Origin: DATDUP01 sp035290345 | GTDB taxonomy: Bacteria; Patescibacteriota; Patescibacteriia; Magasanikbacterales; UBA922 | Assembly: GCA_035290345.1 (NCBI GenBank) | Contig: DATDUP010000026.1 | Location: 1 to 18,517 of the forward strand | Direction: 5' to 3' | Length of the DNA stretch: 18,517 bases | In this document: piece after piece, positions 7,443 to 15,304 of the stretch | Numbering within the stretch: the first letter of the stretch is position 1 | How the letters are laid out: every line of letters begins with the position of its first letter | Translations under genes and position numbers: made by a program | Notes under the pieces: generated by a model | Told to the model about the DNA's origin: nothing | Databases searched by the model: none | Seen by the model: only the letters and a program-made list of their open reading frames with translations

Positions 7443-7470
7443 CATATCTTCTAGTAGTGAAACGTTTGTT

Positions 7471-7509
7471 TCTAAAACAAAACAGTCAGGTAAAGCTGAC
7501 TGTTTTTTT
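7471..7509 (-). terminator. Intrinsic terminator of ftsH
   Basis: A perfect 9-bp stem AACAGTCAG/CTGACTGTT (7481-7489 with 7496-7504) with a 6-nt loop lies just after the ftsH stop. On the minus strand it is followed by TTTTGTTTTAG. The plus strand also has seven T (7503-7509), but no plus-strand gene ends here. Confidence 0.85.
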
Positions 7510-7517
7510 CTCACTTT

Positions 7518-9362
7518 CTACTCAACAATATGGCTGGTACCTGGCCCAACGATGGCCACGAAATCTTCTTGTTCTATTGTTTCCTTCTCTAGCAAAACCT
7601 GGACAACTTGATCTAATTGCTCGCGATGAGCTATTAATACTTTCCGAGCAGTTGCTTTGGCCTCGGCTAACAAACGATCAATCTCAAGATCAATAATTTC
7701 AGCCGTTTTTTCACTATAATTCTTTTTGTCATGAATTTCCTGAGCCAAAAAGATCATTTCTTCATTATCACTATACATACGCGGACCCAATTTTTCACTC
7801 ATGCCGTAACGCATCACCATTTTTTTGGCTAATTGTGTGGCCGACTTTAAATCACTGGCTGGACCAGTAGAAATATGGTTCTCACCATAGATTTCCTGTT
7901 CCGCCACAAAACCACCCAAAGTCATAGCCAAATCATCTTTGAACTTCAATAAAGTGTGATAGTGAACATCCCGTTCGGGCATGCTTAAAGTATAACCACC
8001 AGCGGTACCTCGTCCAATAATAGAAACTTTACGCACCGGATCACAATACTTCAAGAAATGACCGGCCAAGGCGTGACCAGCCTCATGGTAGGCAGTCATT
8101 TCTCGTTCTTGGTCAGTCATAACCCGAGAACGTTTTTCTGGCCCCAACAATACTTTCTCAATACTTTCAATAATATCAGTTTCAGCAACTTCCTTTTTGT
8201 TACGGCGGACAGCCAAAATAGCTGCCTCGTTCAAAAGATTGGCTAAATCCGCCCCAGAAAAACCAGGGGTGCGTTCAGCGATCTTGCGCAGAGAAATAGC
8301 CCGGGCCAATGGTTTGCCCTGAGTATGTACCTGTAAAATTTCTTCCCGATCCTTGATATCTGGCATATCAATGACCACCCGACGGTCAAAACGACCCGGA
8401 CGTAATAGAGCGGGATCCAAAACATCAGGACGATTGGTCGCAGCCACTACAATTACCCCTAAATTTGGATCAAAGCCATCCATTTCTACTAAAATTTGAT
8501 TAAGGGTCTGTTCCCTCTCATCGTGTGAGCCACCCAAACCAGCGCCACGCTTACGTCCCACTGCATCAATTTCATCAATGAATACAATCGCCGGAGCGGC
8601 CTTCTTCGCTTTCTGGAACAAATCTCTCACTCGTGAGGCTCCTACACCGACAAACATTTCTACGAATTCCGAACCGCTAATGGTAAAAAACGGTACGCCC
8701 GCCTCCCCGGCTACTGCTTTGGCCAAAAGCGTTTTCCCGGTTCCTGGAGCACCCATCAACAATACACCTTTGGGAATTTTAGCCCCCATGGCCGTAAAAC
8801 GTTTGGGGTTTTTTAAAAACTCTACCACCTCTTCCAATTCCTCTTTGGCCTCACGTGCCCCGGCCACGTCTTTAAAAGTTTTACGAGTCTTATCATTGGG
8901 GCGGACTTCCCGCGCTGCGCTTTGACCAAAACCCATGGCCCGGTTGTTCATCCCCTGAACCTGGCGATTCATAAAAAAAATAATCACAAAAACCAATAAA
9001 ACTGGCAAAAGGAATGGCAAAATAAGTTCAAGCCAATATGATGGGCCGGACTTATCTTCCACTTCCACCGGTACAGACTGCAACTTTTCTGCGGCCACGC
9101 CGTAATTCTGCATTAATTCCGAAAAAGTCTGGTTATATTCTTTCTTTATTTCTTGTTTTTGTTTGACGTCCTTAAGAGTCACTTCTAAGATATCCCCCCG
9201 GACAACTATTTTTTCCACTTGTCCTTGGTTAACCTCTTCAATCAGAGTATTAATCCCCACAGTTTCCGGCTGAGGATCAGTAAACGAACCCAGGCTCAGG
9301 ACACCGGCAACCAACAACAAAACAATAAAGACTAAACTGACATTTTTCAACAGATTTTTCAT
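7518..9362 (-). CDS. ftsH: ATP-dependent zinc metalloprotease FtsH
   Basis: This membrane-anchored AAA protease degrades misfolded membrane proteins and regulatory proteins. From the ATG at 9362 the protein has 614 residues: span 1 at about 8-25, an extracytoplasmic FtsH-ext domain (28-105) and span 2 (110-131). The AAA module follows, with Walker A GAPGTGKT (204-211), Walker B AIVFIDE (258-264) and the second region of homology with LLRPGRFDRR (319-328). The zinc protease domain has HEAGH (426-430) and the third ligand D504 in ASDLKSA. All catalytic residues are present and the length is normal. The frame is open upstream to a TTG at 9428, but that stretch contains a consensus promoter whose transcript would start downstream of the TTG, so the ATG is the start. 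It has no Shine-Dalgarno sequence. Confidence 0.97.
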   Translation of the reverse strand: MKNLLKNVSLVFIVLLLVAGVLSLGSFTDPQPETVGINTLIEEVNQGQVEKIVVRGDILEVTLKDVKQKQEIKKEYNQTFSELMQNYGVAAEKLQSVPVEVEDKSGPSYWLELILPFLLPVLLVFVIIFFMNRQVQGMNNRAMGFGQSAAREVRPNDKTRKTFKDVAGAREAKEELEEVVEFLKNPKRFTAMGAKIPKGVLLMGAPGTGKTLLAKAVAGEAGVPFFTISGSEFVEMFVGVGASRVRDLFQKAKKAAPAIVFIDEIDAVGRKRGAGLGGSHDEREQTLNQILVEMDGFDPNLGVIVVAATNRPDVLDPALLRPGRFDRRVVIDMPDIKDREEILQVHTQGKPLARAISLRKIAERTPGFSGADLANLLNEAAILAVRRNKKEVAETDIIESIEKVLLGPEKRSRVMTDQEREMTAYHEAGHALAGHFLKYCDPVRKVSIIGRGTAGGYTLSMPERDVHYHTLLKFKDDLAMTLGGFVAEQEIYGENHISTGPASDLKSATQLAKKMVMRYGMSEKLGPRMYSDNEEMIFLAQEIHDKKNYSEKTAEIIDLEIDRLLAEAKATARKVLIAHREQLDQVVQVLLEKETIEQEDFVAIVGPGTSHIVE

Positions 9363-9389
9363 AAAAAATAATAGGAATTCATAACCCAG

Positions 9390-9418
9390 ATTATAAGCAA
9401 AAAAGACGATTCTGTCAA
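9390..9418 (-). promoter_or_regulatory. Consensus sigma70 promoter of ftsH
   Basis: The minus strand has TTGACA (9413-9418), a 17-nt spacer and TATAAT (9390-9395), a perfect match in both boxes and spacing. It lies just downstream of the rpsA terminator and excludes the TTG at 9428 as an ftsH start. Confidence 0.9.
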
Positions 9419-9426
9419 TCCTAACC

Positions 9427-9450
9427 AAAACCGCCCCTCGGGGCGGTTTT
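9427..9450 (-). terminator. Intrinsic terminator of rpsA
   Basis: A perfect 10-bp stem AAAACCGCCC/GGGCGGTTTT with a 4-nt loop sits 15 nt after the rpsA stop. On the minus strand the stem ends in TTTT. It is symmetrical, so it could work in either direction. Confidence 0.85.
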
Positions 9451-9465
9451 GACTTTCTTTATTCT

Positions 9466-10674
9466 TTACTCCTTAGCTGGGGCGGGATCTTCCTCTCCTG
9501 ATTTTTCTACTTCGGGGATGACCTCCTTTACTTCTTCTTTAGTCTCAGTCTTAGAATCAGAGCCTTCTTGCTTAATCCTCAAACTGTCATCGGACAATTT
9601 CAAACCCAAACGATGTTCCGATGGCTCAATAGAGACAATAGCGAATTTCAGACGATCACCAATTTTAAACCGATCGCGCAAAACTCCCAAATCCTTGATC
9701 ACGGAATCAGACAGTTCCGAGATATGGGCCAAACCATGAATTTCTTCGTCTAATTTCACCATCAGACCGAAATTTTCCACCTTATGAATCTCGCCTTCAA
9801 CTTCCTGGCCAATCTTATATTTGTCTTTGACAGCCTTCCACGGATCCTCAACCAGACGCTTGATGGATAAATAAATTTTTGACCTATTGATATCAATGAT
9901 CTGAGCTTTTACTCTCTGTCCAACTTTCAACACATCCTTAGGATGATCAATTCGTTGCCAGACAATCTCAGAAATGTGAACCAGACCTTCCAGGCCTTCA
10001 CCGAATCTGACAAAAGCACCGAACGAAGTAAGGGCGCTGATTTCTCCCTCAATAACATTGCCAACTTTATAAGAATCCAAGACTGCCTTCTGGTCATCTT
10101 CCCAGACTGCCTTTTCCGAAACGATCAACTTATCTTCATTTTCGTTGGCATCCAAAACTTTTACTTGAAAATCCTGACCAATGAACTGTTTCAAGTGTTC
10201 TAAAATTCGATTTTTGTCACCACCTTGTACCCGGGGATAATGATCCGGATTCAATTGCGACACGGGCATGAAACCCATCAAGGCATCAACCTGCATCATC
10301 AAACCACCTTTATTGACCTGGACAACCTTCGCCTTAATGGTCACGCCATCGGTGATACATTTAGCCATCTTGGCCCAAACCACACGATGACCAGCTGCTC
10401 GGAAAGAAAGTTCCATCTCGCCGTTCTCGTTTTCCTGTTCCAAAACCGTAGCCTCCACTTCATCACCTACTTTGATATTAGCGAAGTCTTCCGACTCAGA
10501 GAATAATTCCTCACCGCGCACCACACCAGTGATAACGCCACCGATATCCAACCGCACCTCACCGTTCCCGACAGAAATGACTTTTCCTTTCACTAAATCA
10601 TCGTTCTTCGGTAAGTCCGTAGAATATGTTTTCAAAAGATTGGCAAAACTGCCACTTTTGTTTTCGTCGTTCAT
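9466..10674 (-). CDS. rpsA: 30S ribosomal protein S1, four-domain form
   Basis: S1 helps mRNA bind the 30S subunit. The 402-residue protein has four S1/OB RNA-binding domains at about 25-93, 110-188, 203-273 and 288-360. The last two carry clear signatures (LTSFGAFVRFGEGLEGLVHISE and VENFGLMVKLDEEIHGLAHISE), and an acidic low-complexity tail of about 40 residues follows. E. coli S1 has six domains and 557 residues; four-domain forms are common outside Proteobacteria. The ATG at 10674 has no Shine-Dalgarno sequence, in keeping with the other core genes. The gene has its own promoter and terminator and is divergent from the MBL-gyrA operon. A general RNA-binding S1-repeat protein would be the alternative, but the order, tail and single copy in view fit RpsA. 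Confidence 0.93.
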   Translation of the reverse strand: MNDENKSGSFANLLKTYSTDLPKNDDLVKGKVISVGNGEVRLDIGGVITGVVRGEELFSESEDFANIKVGDEVEATVLEQENENGEMELSFRAAGHRVVWAKMAKCITDGVTIKAKVVQVNKGGLMMQVDALMGFMPVSQLNPDHYPRVQGGDKNRILEHLKQFIGQDFQVKVLDANENEDKLIVSEKAVWEDDQKAVLDSYKVGNVIEGEISALTSFGAFVRFGEGLEGLVHISEIVWQRIDHPKDVLKVGQRVKAQIIDINRSKIYLSIKRLVEDPWKAVKDKYKIGQEVEGEIHKVENFGLMVKLDEEIHGLAHISELSDSVIKDLGVLRDRFKIGDRLKFAIVSIEPSEHRLGLKLSDDSLRIKQEGSDSKTETKEEVKEVIPEVEKSGEEDPAPAKE

Positions 10675-10743
10675 ATTAATATTAATTATTAACCTGCCGG
10701 TGACGAGCCAGACAAGCCCCCGTTAGGGTAAGTTAGCTACCGG

Positions 10744-10772
10744 ATTATAACTAACTGCTCCTAAATTGTCAA
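10744..10772 (-). promoter_or_regulatory. Consensus sigma70 promoter of rpsA
   Basis: TTGACA (10767-10772), 17 nt and TATAAT (10744-10749) on the minus strand match the consensus fully. It is followed by a GC-rich discriminator (CCGG). The leader of about 60 nt down to the ATG at 10674 is GC-rich in its first two thirds and then AT-rich. I found no convincing single fold in it. Confidence 0.9.
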
Positions 10773-10890
10773 TGCCCAGCCTGACCCCAAACAAATTCAG
10801 CTTAATTTCAGACTTTGGTAAAGTTCCTATCAAGGATATTTCGGCTTATTCTAGCCACTTTTGGCCTGGACAATTTCCCACTTTTCCCGC

Positions 10891-10919
10891 TTGCGCCCTT
10901 TTCTAAAAAAATGTATAAT
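10891..10919 (+). promoter_or_regulatory. Probable promoter of the MBL-gyrA operon
   Basis: TATAAT at 10914-10919 is a perfect -10; TTGCGC at 10891-10896, 17 nt upstream, is a weak -35 (3 of 6). The leader to the ATG at 10946 would be about 20 nt, A/T-rich and without a Shine-Dalgarno sequence. Confidence 0.6.
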
Positions 10920-10945
10920 ATTATCGTCATTTTTCTTATAAAATT

Positions 10946-11560
10946 ATGCATATTTCTTGGCTTGGAAACACCGCTTTTCGGTTGCAAACCAAACCCAAAA
11001 ACGATGAGGTAACTATTGTAATTGATCCTTACCGTCCAGAAAAAGGGGGGTTCCCTCGCAACCTCTTAGCTGATATTGCCCTTTATACTCACGGCGAAGA
11101 AGGTTCGATTACCATCACTGGCAACCCCTTTGTCCTGTCCACCCCTGGTGAATGCGAAGTAAAGGGAGTATTAGTTGCCGCTGTCCCCGGAACTGAAGAA
11201 GGACAAACTACTCTTCGTATTGATACTGAACAAATGAGTTTGGGACACCTTGGCTTAGTGACCAAGCCCCTGACTGATTCACAACTTTCTTTGCTTTCCG
11301 GGGTTGACATCTTGCTGATTCCTGTTGGCGGCCATAATTGTTATGACGATGATGCCGCTGTCAAAGCCATCTCCGCCATTGAACCCCGCCTAGTCATTCC
11401 CATGGCCTTCCAATCGGAAAATGATCCCAAGGCCAATCCAATTGATGCCTTCCTCAAAGAGGTCGGGGCACCCAAATTGACCCCAGAAAAAAAATTAATT
11501 ATCAAGAAAAAAGGTCTGCCAGAAGAAGATATGCAAGTCATTGTATTGGAAAAAGAATAG
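10946..11560 (+). CDS. UlaG-like metallo-beta-lactamase-fold protein, incomplete metal site
   Basis: The 204-residue protein begins with the fold's first strand (MHISWLGNTAFRLQ). It has the family pattern DPYRP at 27-31, STPGECEVKG at 65-74, and IPVGGHNCYD at 125-134 with its 'GG-x-x-x-x-D' turn, followed by the 'A-x-x-A-I-x-P-R-L-V-I-P-M' strand. This matches small UlaG-like proteins of the beta-lactamase superfamily. The canonical HxHxDH metal motif is not intact: the matching place reads LYTHGEEGS, with only H49. H101 and H130 are other possible ligands, but the site is probably reduced or lost. It is the first gene of a tight operon with a membrane protein (7-nt gap) and gyrA. Its role is unknown; whether it is still a hydrolase is uncertain. 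Confidence 0.85.
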   Translation: MHISWLGNTAFRLQTKPKNDEVTIVIDPYRPEKGGFPRNLLADIALYTHGEEGSITITGNPFVLSTPGECEVKGVLVAAVPGTEEGQTTLRIDTEQMSLGHLGLVTKPLTDSQLSLLSGVDILLIPVGGHNCYDDDAAVKAISAIEPRLVIPMAFQSENDPKANPIDAFLKEVGAPKLTPEKKLIIKKKGLPEEDMQVIVLEKE

Positions 11561-11567
11561 TCAGCTT

Positions 11568-12098
11568 ATGCCTGTCAAAAAAAATAAAAAAAACAAACGA
11601 AAAAAGACTGACCTACCTAGCCCCAAAGACATTAAGCGAGCAGTAGAAACTATCCCAGGGCTGATTGTGGAACAACAATGGTCCAAGGCCGAAACTTTTG
11701 AACGACCTACACTTGCTTCCGAGAATGAAAAACCCACAACCCGCCCATTAATTGAAACCCAGGCGAGTAGACAAAAACGACAAATGCTCTGGATCAGCCT
11801 CATTGCTTTTGCCATCGCTGTCCTCGGGCTTTGGGGATATAATTTATACTTTTTGGCTCAAAATATTCCTCACCCCCTGGCCACTCAAAAACAACCCCAG
11901 GAGATATGGAAAGAAATCAAACAAGATTTTTCTCAAGCCATGAAAGACACTAATACTCCGATTGAAACTTCCTCGGGAACACTCACTCCGGCTGATCTCT
12001 CCGCCCCTAATCTCAATAGCATGGTCAGCCAAGGAATTAAAGACATTCTGAAAAAACAAAATACCACTACTTCTATCTCTGAAACCACCAACCAATAA
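11568..12098 (+). CDS. Small single-span membrane protein between MBL protein and gyrA
   Basis: This 176-residue protein has a very basic N-terminus (MPVKKNKKNKRKK), a polar cytoplasmic stretch, one membrane span at about 73-96 (starting MLWISLIAFAIAVLG) and a Thr/Ser/Asn-rich C-terminal part that would lie outside. By the positive-inside rule it is N-in/C-out. The frame extends back to a TTG at 11541 inside the MBL gene, but the ATG at 11568, 7 nt after the MBL stop, is the natural start. The gap to gyrA is 8 nt. I do not recognise a family, and conservation of the position beside gyrA would be the main clue to its role. Confidence 0.8.
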   Translation: MPVKKNKKNKRKKTDLPSPKDIKRAVETIPGLIVEQQWSKAETFERPTLASENEKPTTRPLIETQASRQKRQMLWISLIAFAIAVLGLWGYNLYFLAQNIPHPLATQKQPQEIWKEIKQDFSQAMKDTNTPIETSSGTLTPADLSAPNLNSMVSQGIKDILKKQNTTTSISETTNQ

Positions 12099-12106
12099 AC
12101 TTAAAT

Positions 12107-14587
12107 ATGAAAGAAGTTACTACGGCGCAAGATAAGCTTGGATTTGATCCAGTCGGCAAAATCGTACCCATCCAACTAGTTGAAGAAATGCAAACTTCGT
12201 ACTTGGATTATGCCATGAGTGTTATCGTTGCCCGGGCCCTACCCGATGTCCGTGACGGTCTTAAACCTGTGCATCGTCGTATCCTCTATGCCATGTGGAA
12301 TATTGGCTTACGTCACAGTGCTAAATTTCGTAAATCTGCCCATGTCGTCGGTGAAGTAATGGCTAAATATCACCCTCACGGCGATGCCGCCATTTACGAT
12401 TCCATGGTTAGGATGGCTCAGGATTTTTCCATGCGTTCCCCCCTGGTCAATGGCCAAGGAAACTTCGGTTCCATGGATGGTGATGCCCCCGCGGCCATGC
12501 GTTATACTGAAGCAAAACTCCAGGCTTTAGCCGAAGAAATGCTGGCTGATATCGAAAAAAACACGGTTAATTTTGTCGCCAACTATGATGGCTCAACCCG
12601 AGAGCCGCTCGTCCTGCCCAGCAAACTACCCAATCTCCTTTTAAACGGCAGCATGGGTATTGCCGTCGGCATGGCCACCAATATTCCCCCTCACAACTTG
12701 GGAGAACTGTGCGATGGAGTTATGGCGGTTATTGATAACCCTAAATTACCGGTAGAAGAGTTGATGGAATATATCCCCGGGCCTGATTTTCCTACGGGTG
12801 GTATTATCTACAACAAGAAGGACATCGCTGCGGCTTATGCTACGGGCCGGGGTGGCATTGTTATTCGGGCCAAAACAGAAATCGTAGAAAGAAAAGATGG
12901 TCAATATCAAATCGTTGTTGCTGAAATCCCCTACCAAATCAACAAAGCCACCCTTTTGGAAAAAATTGCAGCTCTGGTACACGAGAAAAAGATAGAAGGA
13001 ATCAGAGACCTACGTGATGAATCAAACAAAGAAGGAGTACGCATCGTTATTGATCTAAAAAAAGATTCCTACCCAAAAAAAGTTCTCAACCGCCTCTTCA
13101 AACTAACCGACCTCCAAACCACTTTCCATGTAAATATCTTAGCCCTGATTGATGGCCTACAGCCTCGTGTCTTAAACTTGAAATCAATTTTAGAAGAATA
13201 CATCAAGCATCGCCAAGTAGTCATTCGCCGACGGACTGAATTTGACTTAGAAAAAAACAAGGAGCGAGCCCACATTTTGGAAGGTTTAAGCAAGGCCCTG
13301 GATAAAATTGACGCCGTTATCAATACCATCCGAAAATCGAAAGATAAAGATGAGGCCAAAATTAACTTGATGGCCAAATTTAAATTTACCGAACGCCAAA
13401 CCGTGGCCATTCTGGAAATGAGGCTACAACAATTAGCTAACCTAGAAAGGCAAAAAATCGAAGACGAACTAAAAGAAAAAAGACAATTAATCAAAGAATT
13501 GGAATCTATTCTAGCCAGCGACAAAAAAATCCTTGAAATCATCAAAAAGGAAATCCGTGAAATCAAAGAAAAATTTGCCGATGAACGACGGACCCAAATC
13601 GTTGCCCACGGCATTAAAGAGTTCAGCATGGAAGACTTGATCCCGAACGAATCTACCATCATTATGGCTACTCGGGATGGTTATATTAAACGGATCCCTC
13701 CCGACACCTTCCGCACCCAAGGCCGGGGCGGTAAGGGTATTATTGGTCTCACGCCCAAGGAAGAAGATGTGGTTGACCATCTCATCACCACCAATACTCA
13801 TGATGATCTATTATTCTTTACCACGCGTGGTCGCGTCTTTGAACTCAAGGCTTACGACGTTCCCGAAGCCAAAAGAACTAGCAAAGGCCAGGCCATGGTT
13901 AATTTCTTACAACTAGCACCCAATGAAAAAGTCTCGGCCATTCTCTCGGCTCATGACTTAAACACCTATAAACACCTGGTCATGGTTACCAGTCACGGAC
14001 AAATCAAGAAAACCCCATTAGAAGATTTCAAAAACTTGCGCCGGTCTGGCTTAATTGCCCTCAAGATCAAACCGGAGGACATGTTAGAATGGGTACGACC
14101 ATCAACAGGTAAAGACGAAATTATCATCGCTACTTCAGGGGGACAAGCCATTCGTTTCAAAGAGACAAACGTCCGTCCGATGGGCCGTAATGCTTCTGGG
14201 GTACGTGGTATTCGTCTTAAAAACAAAGATTCAGTCGTAGGCATGGATGTGGTTTCGTCTGAATTGGCGAACAAAAAAGTCTTGGAACTACTCGTGGTTT
14301 CTGCGAATGGTTTAGGCAAAAAAACAAAAGTTTCTGAATACAAGACTCAAGGCCGGGGTGGTGGTGGCATTAAGACGATGGCAGTCACAGAAAAAACCGG
14401 CAAGATAATTAGCATGCAGGTGATAAACAACACTGAAGAACACGATCTGATGATCATCTCAGTCAAGGGTCAGGTGATCCGCACTCCGCTCAAAACCGTT
14501 CCCACTTTGGGCCGAGCGACGCAGGGAGTGCGCATCATGCGTTTCAAACTGGAAGATGATAAAGTAGCCAGCATCACTCTCCTCTAG
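12107..14587 (+). CDS. gyrA: DNA gyrase subunit A
   Basis: GyrA cuts and rejoins DNA in the A2B2 gyrase that introduces negative supercoils. The 826-residue protein has the winged-helix/breakage domain with the catalytic Tyr133 in AAMRYTEAKL (129-138), the tower and coiled-coil domains (about 340-505) and a six-bladed C-terminal pinwheel. The GyrA box QGRGGKG is at 538-544, which separates it from ParC; a related QGRGGGG is at 748-754. The quinolone region reads YHPHGDAAIYD, so the position equal to E. coli Ser83 is Ala94, while Asp87 is kept (D98). The ATG at 12107 comes 8 nt after the upstream gene and has no Shine-Dalgarno sequence. It is the last gene of its operon; gyrB is not in the window. 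Confidence 0.97.
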   Translation: MKEVTTAQDKLGFDPVGKIVPIQLVEEMQTSYLDYAMSVIVARALPDVRDGLKPVHRRILYAMWNIGLRHSAKFRKSAHVVGEVMAKYHPHGDAAIYDSMVRMAQDFSMRSPLVNGQGNFGSMDGDAPAAMRYTEAKLQALAEEMLADIEKNTVNFVANYDGSTREPLVLPSKLPNLLLNGSMGIAVGMATNIPPHNLGELCDGVMAVIDNPKLPVEELMEYIPGPDFPTGGIIYNKKDIAAAYATGRGGIVIRAKTEIVERKDGQYQIVVAEIPYQINKATLLEKIAALVHEKKIEGIRDLRDESNKEGVRIVIDLKKDSYPKKVLNRLFKLTDLQTTFHVNILALIDGLQPRVLNLKSILEEYIKHRQVVIRRRTEFDLEKNKERAHILEGLSKALDKIDAVINTIRKSKDKDEAKINLMAKFKFTERQTVAILEMRLQQLANLERQKIEDELKEKRQLIKELESILASDKKILEIIKKEIREIKEKFADERRTQIVAHGIKEFSMEDLIPNESTIIMATRDGYIKRIPPDTFRTQGRGGKGIIGLTPKEEDVVDHLITTNTHDDLLFFTTRGRVFELKAYDVPEAKRTSKGQAMVNFLQLAPNEKVSAILSAHDLNTYKHLVMVTSHGQIKKTPLEDFKNLRRSGLIALKIKPEDMLEWVRPSTGKDEIIIATSGGQAIRFKETNVRPMGRNASGVRGIRLKNKDSVVGMDVVSSELANKKVLELLVVSANGLGKKTKVSEYKTQGRGGGGIKTMAVTEKTGKIISMQVINNTEEHDLMIISVKGQVIRTPLKTVPTLGRATQGVRIMRFKLEDDKVASITLL

Positions 14588-14595
14588 AGATATCC

Positions 14596-14623
14596 AAACC
14601 ACCAGTATAACCTGGTGGTTTTT
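14596..14623 (+). terminator. Intrinsic terminator of the gyrA operon
   Basis: A perfect 10-bp stem AAACCACCAG/CTGGTGGTTT (14596-14605 with 14612-14621) with a 6-nt loop, then TT and CAAC. It lies 8 nt after the gyrA stop. The minus-strand side (GGTTT) could give weak termination for convergent ruvA. Confidence 0.85.
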
Positions 14624-14674
14624 CAACAAAAAAACACCTTTCACAGTGCCCTCTTGTCTAGACTCTTCACTTAT

Positions 14675-15238
14675 TTACATCTGCCGCAAAACTTCCCGTA
14701 ATAGAACTTCCGTGGTCTTGTCCTTAACTTCCAAACCCCGTACTGCCTCTCGCGCCTTGTCCCGTTTATACCCCAAAGAAACCAAAGCATCAATCACTTC
14801 ACTTAAAACATCCCCGGGTTGGCCAGCTTCTGGTTGACTCGTGATCTTTTCTTTTAACTCAACAACAATTCTTTCGGCTGTCTTCCGGCCAATGCCACTG
14901 ACATTGGTAAGATAACTAGTATCGCCCCGACTAATCGCCGCCTCAATTTCTTCTACTGAACCCAGAGACAACAAATGCAGGGCGGTTTTCGGACCGACCC
15001 CACTCACAGCCAAAAACCGAAGAAACAAACTCTTTTCTCGTTCATTGGGAAAACCAAACAATTCCAAGGCATCTTCCCGTACCACTAAGTGGCAAGACAA
15101 GGATATTTCTTCCCCTACTCTTAACTGATGTAAATGCCCAGACTTTAACCTCACCTCGTAGCCTAAACCAGATGCCGTTTGAATGACGACACTACTTTGA
15201 GACAACTGATTGATTTTGCCAGTAATAGCGGATATCAT
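14675..15238 (-). CDS. ruvA: Holliday junction branch migration complex subunit RuvA
   Basis: RuvA binds four-way junctions and loads the RuvB motor in recombinational repair. The 187-residue protein has the N-terminal OB domain (1-62), two helix-hairpin-helix motifs VSGVGPKTA (78-86) and VSGIGRKTA (113-121), and after a Gly/Pro/Gln linker the RuvB-contacting domain III (143-187). E. coli RuvA has 203 residues, and all three domains are present here. The ATG at 15238 is only 8 nt after the -10 box, so the mRNA is probably leaderless or nearly so. RuvB and RuvC are not in the window. The gene is a single unit between the tsf terminator and convergent gyrA. Confidence 0.95.
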   Translation of the reverse strand: MISAITGKINQLSQSSVVIQTASGLGYEVRLKSGHLHQLRVGEEISLSCHLVVREDALELFGFPNEREKSLFLRFLAVSGVGPKTALHLLSLGSVEEIEAAISRGDTSYLTNVSGIGRKTAERIVVELKEKITSQPEAGQPGDVLSEVIDALVSLGYKRDKAREAVRGLEVKDKTTEVLLREVLRQM

Positions 15239-15246
15239 ACCCGGTT

Positions 15247-15275
15247 ATTTTACCCTTTTCTCTAATGACTGACAA
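15247..15275 (-). promoter_or_regulatory. Promoter of ruvA
   Basis: The minus strand has TTGTCA (15270-15275), 17 nt and TAAAAT (15247-15252), each with 5 of 6 consensus bases. The -10 ends only 8 nt before the ruvA ATG. The -35 overlaps the T-rich tail of the tsf terminator. Confidence 0.75.
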
Positions 15276-15300
15276 GAAAACACTGCCCAGAGGCAGTGTT
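15273..15300 (-). terminator. Intrinsic terminator of rpsB-tsf
   Basis: A perfect 9-bp stem AACACTGCC/GGCAGTGTT (15279-15287 with 15292-15300) with a 4-nt loop, followed on the minus strand by TTCTTGTC. It is 4 nt after the tsf stop. Confidence 0.85.
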
Positions 15301-15304
15301 TGTA

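Noticed and set aside
9363..9428. N-terminal extension of FtsH from TTG at 9428
   Set aside because: It contains the full consensus promoter TTGACA-17-TATAAT, whose transcript starts downstream of the TTG; the ATG at 9362 starts directly before the first membrane span.
10815..11012. 65-codon plus-strand frame before the MBL gene
   Set aside because: It starts before the operon promoter and overlaps the MBL start in another frame; the MBL fold begins cleanly at 10946.
11541..11567. TTG start of the small membrane protein inside the MBL gene
   Set aside because: An ATG follows 7 nt after the MBL stop, matching the tight operon spacing before gyrA.
13069..13662. 197-codon open frame on the minus strand inside gyrA
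   Set aside because: It lies fully within the strongly supported gyrA gene in antisense, has a low-complexity Ser/Leu/Arg-rich translation and no start signals.
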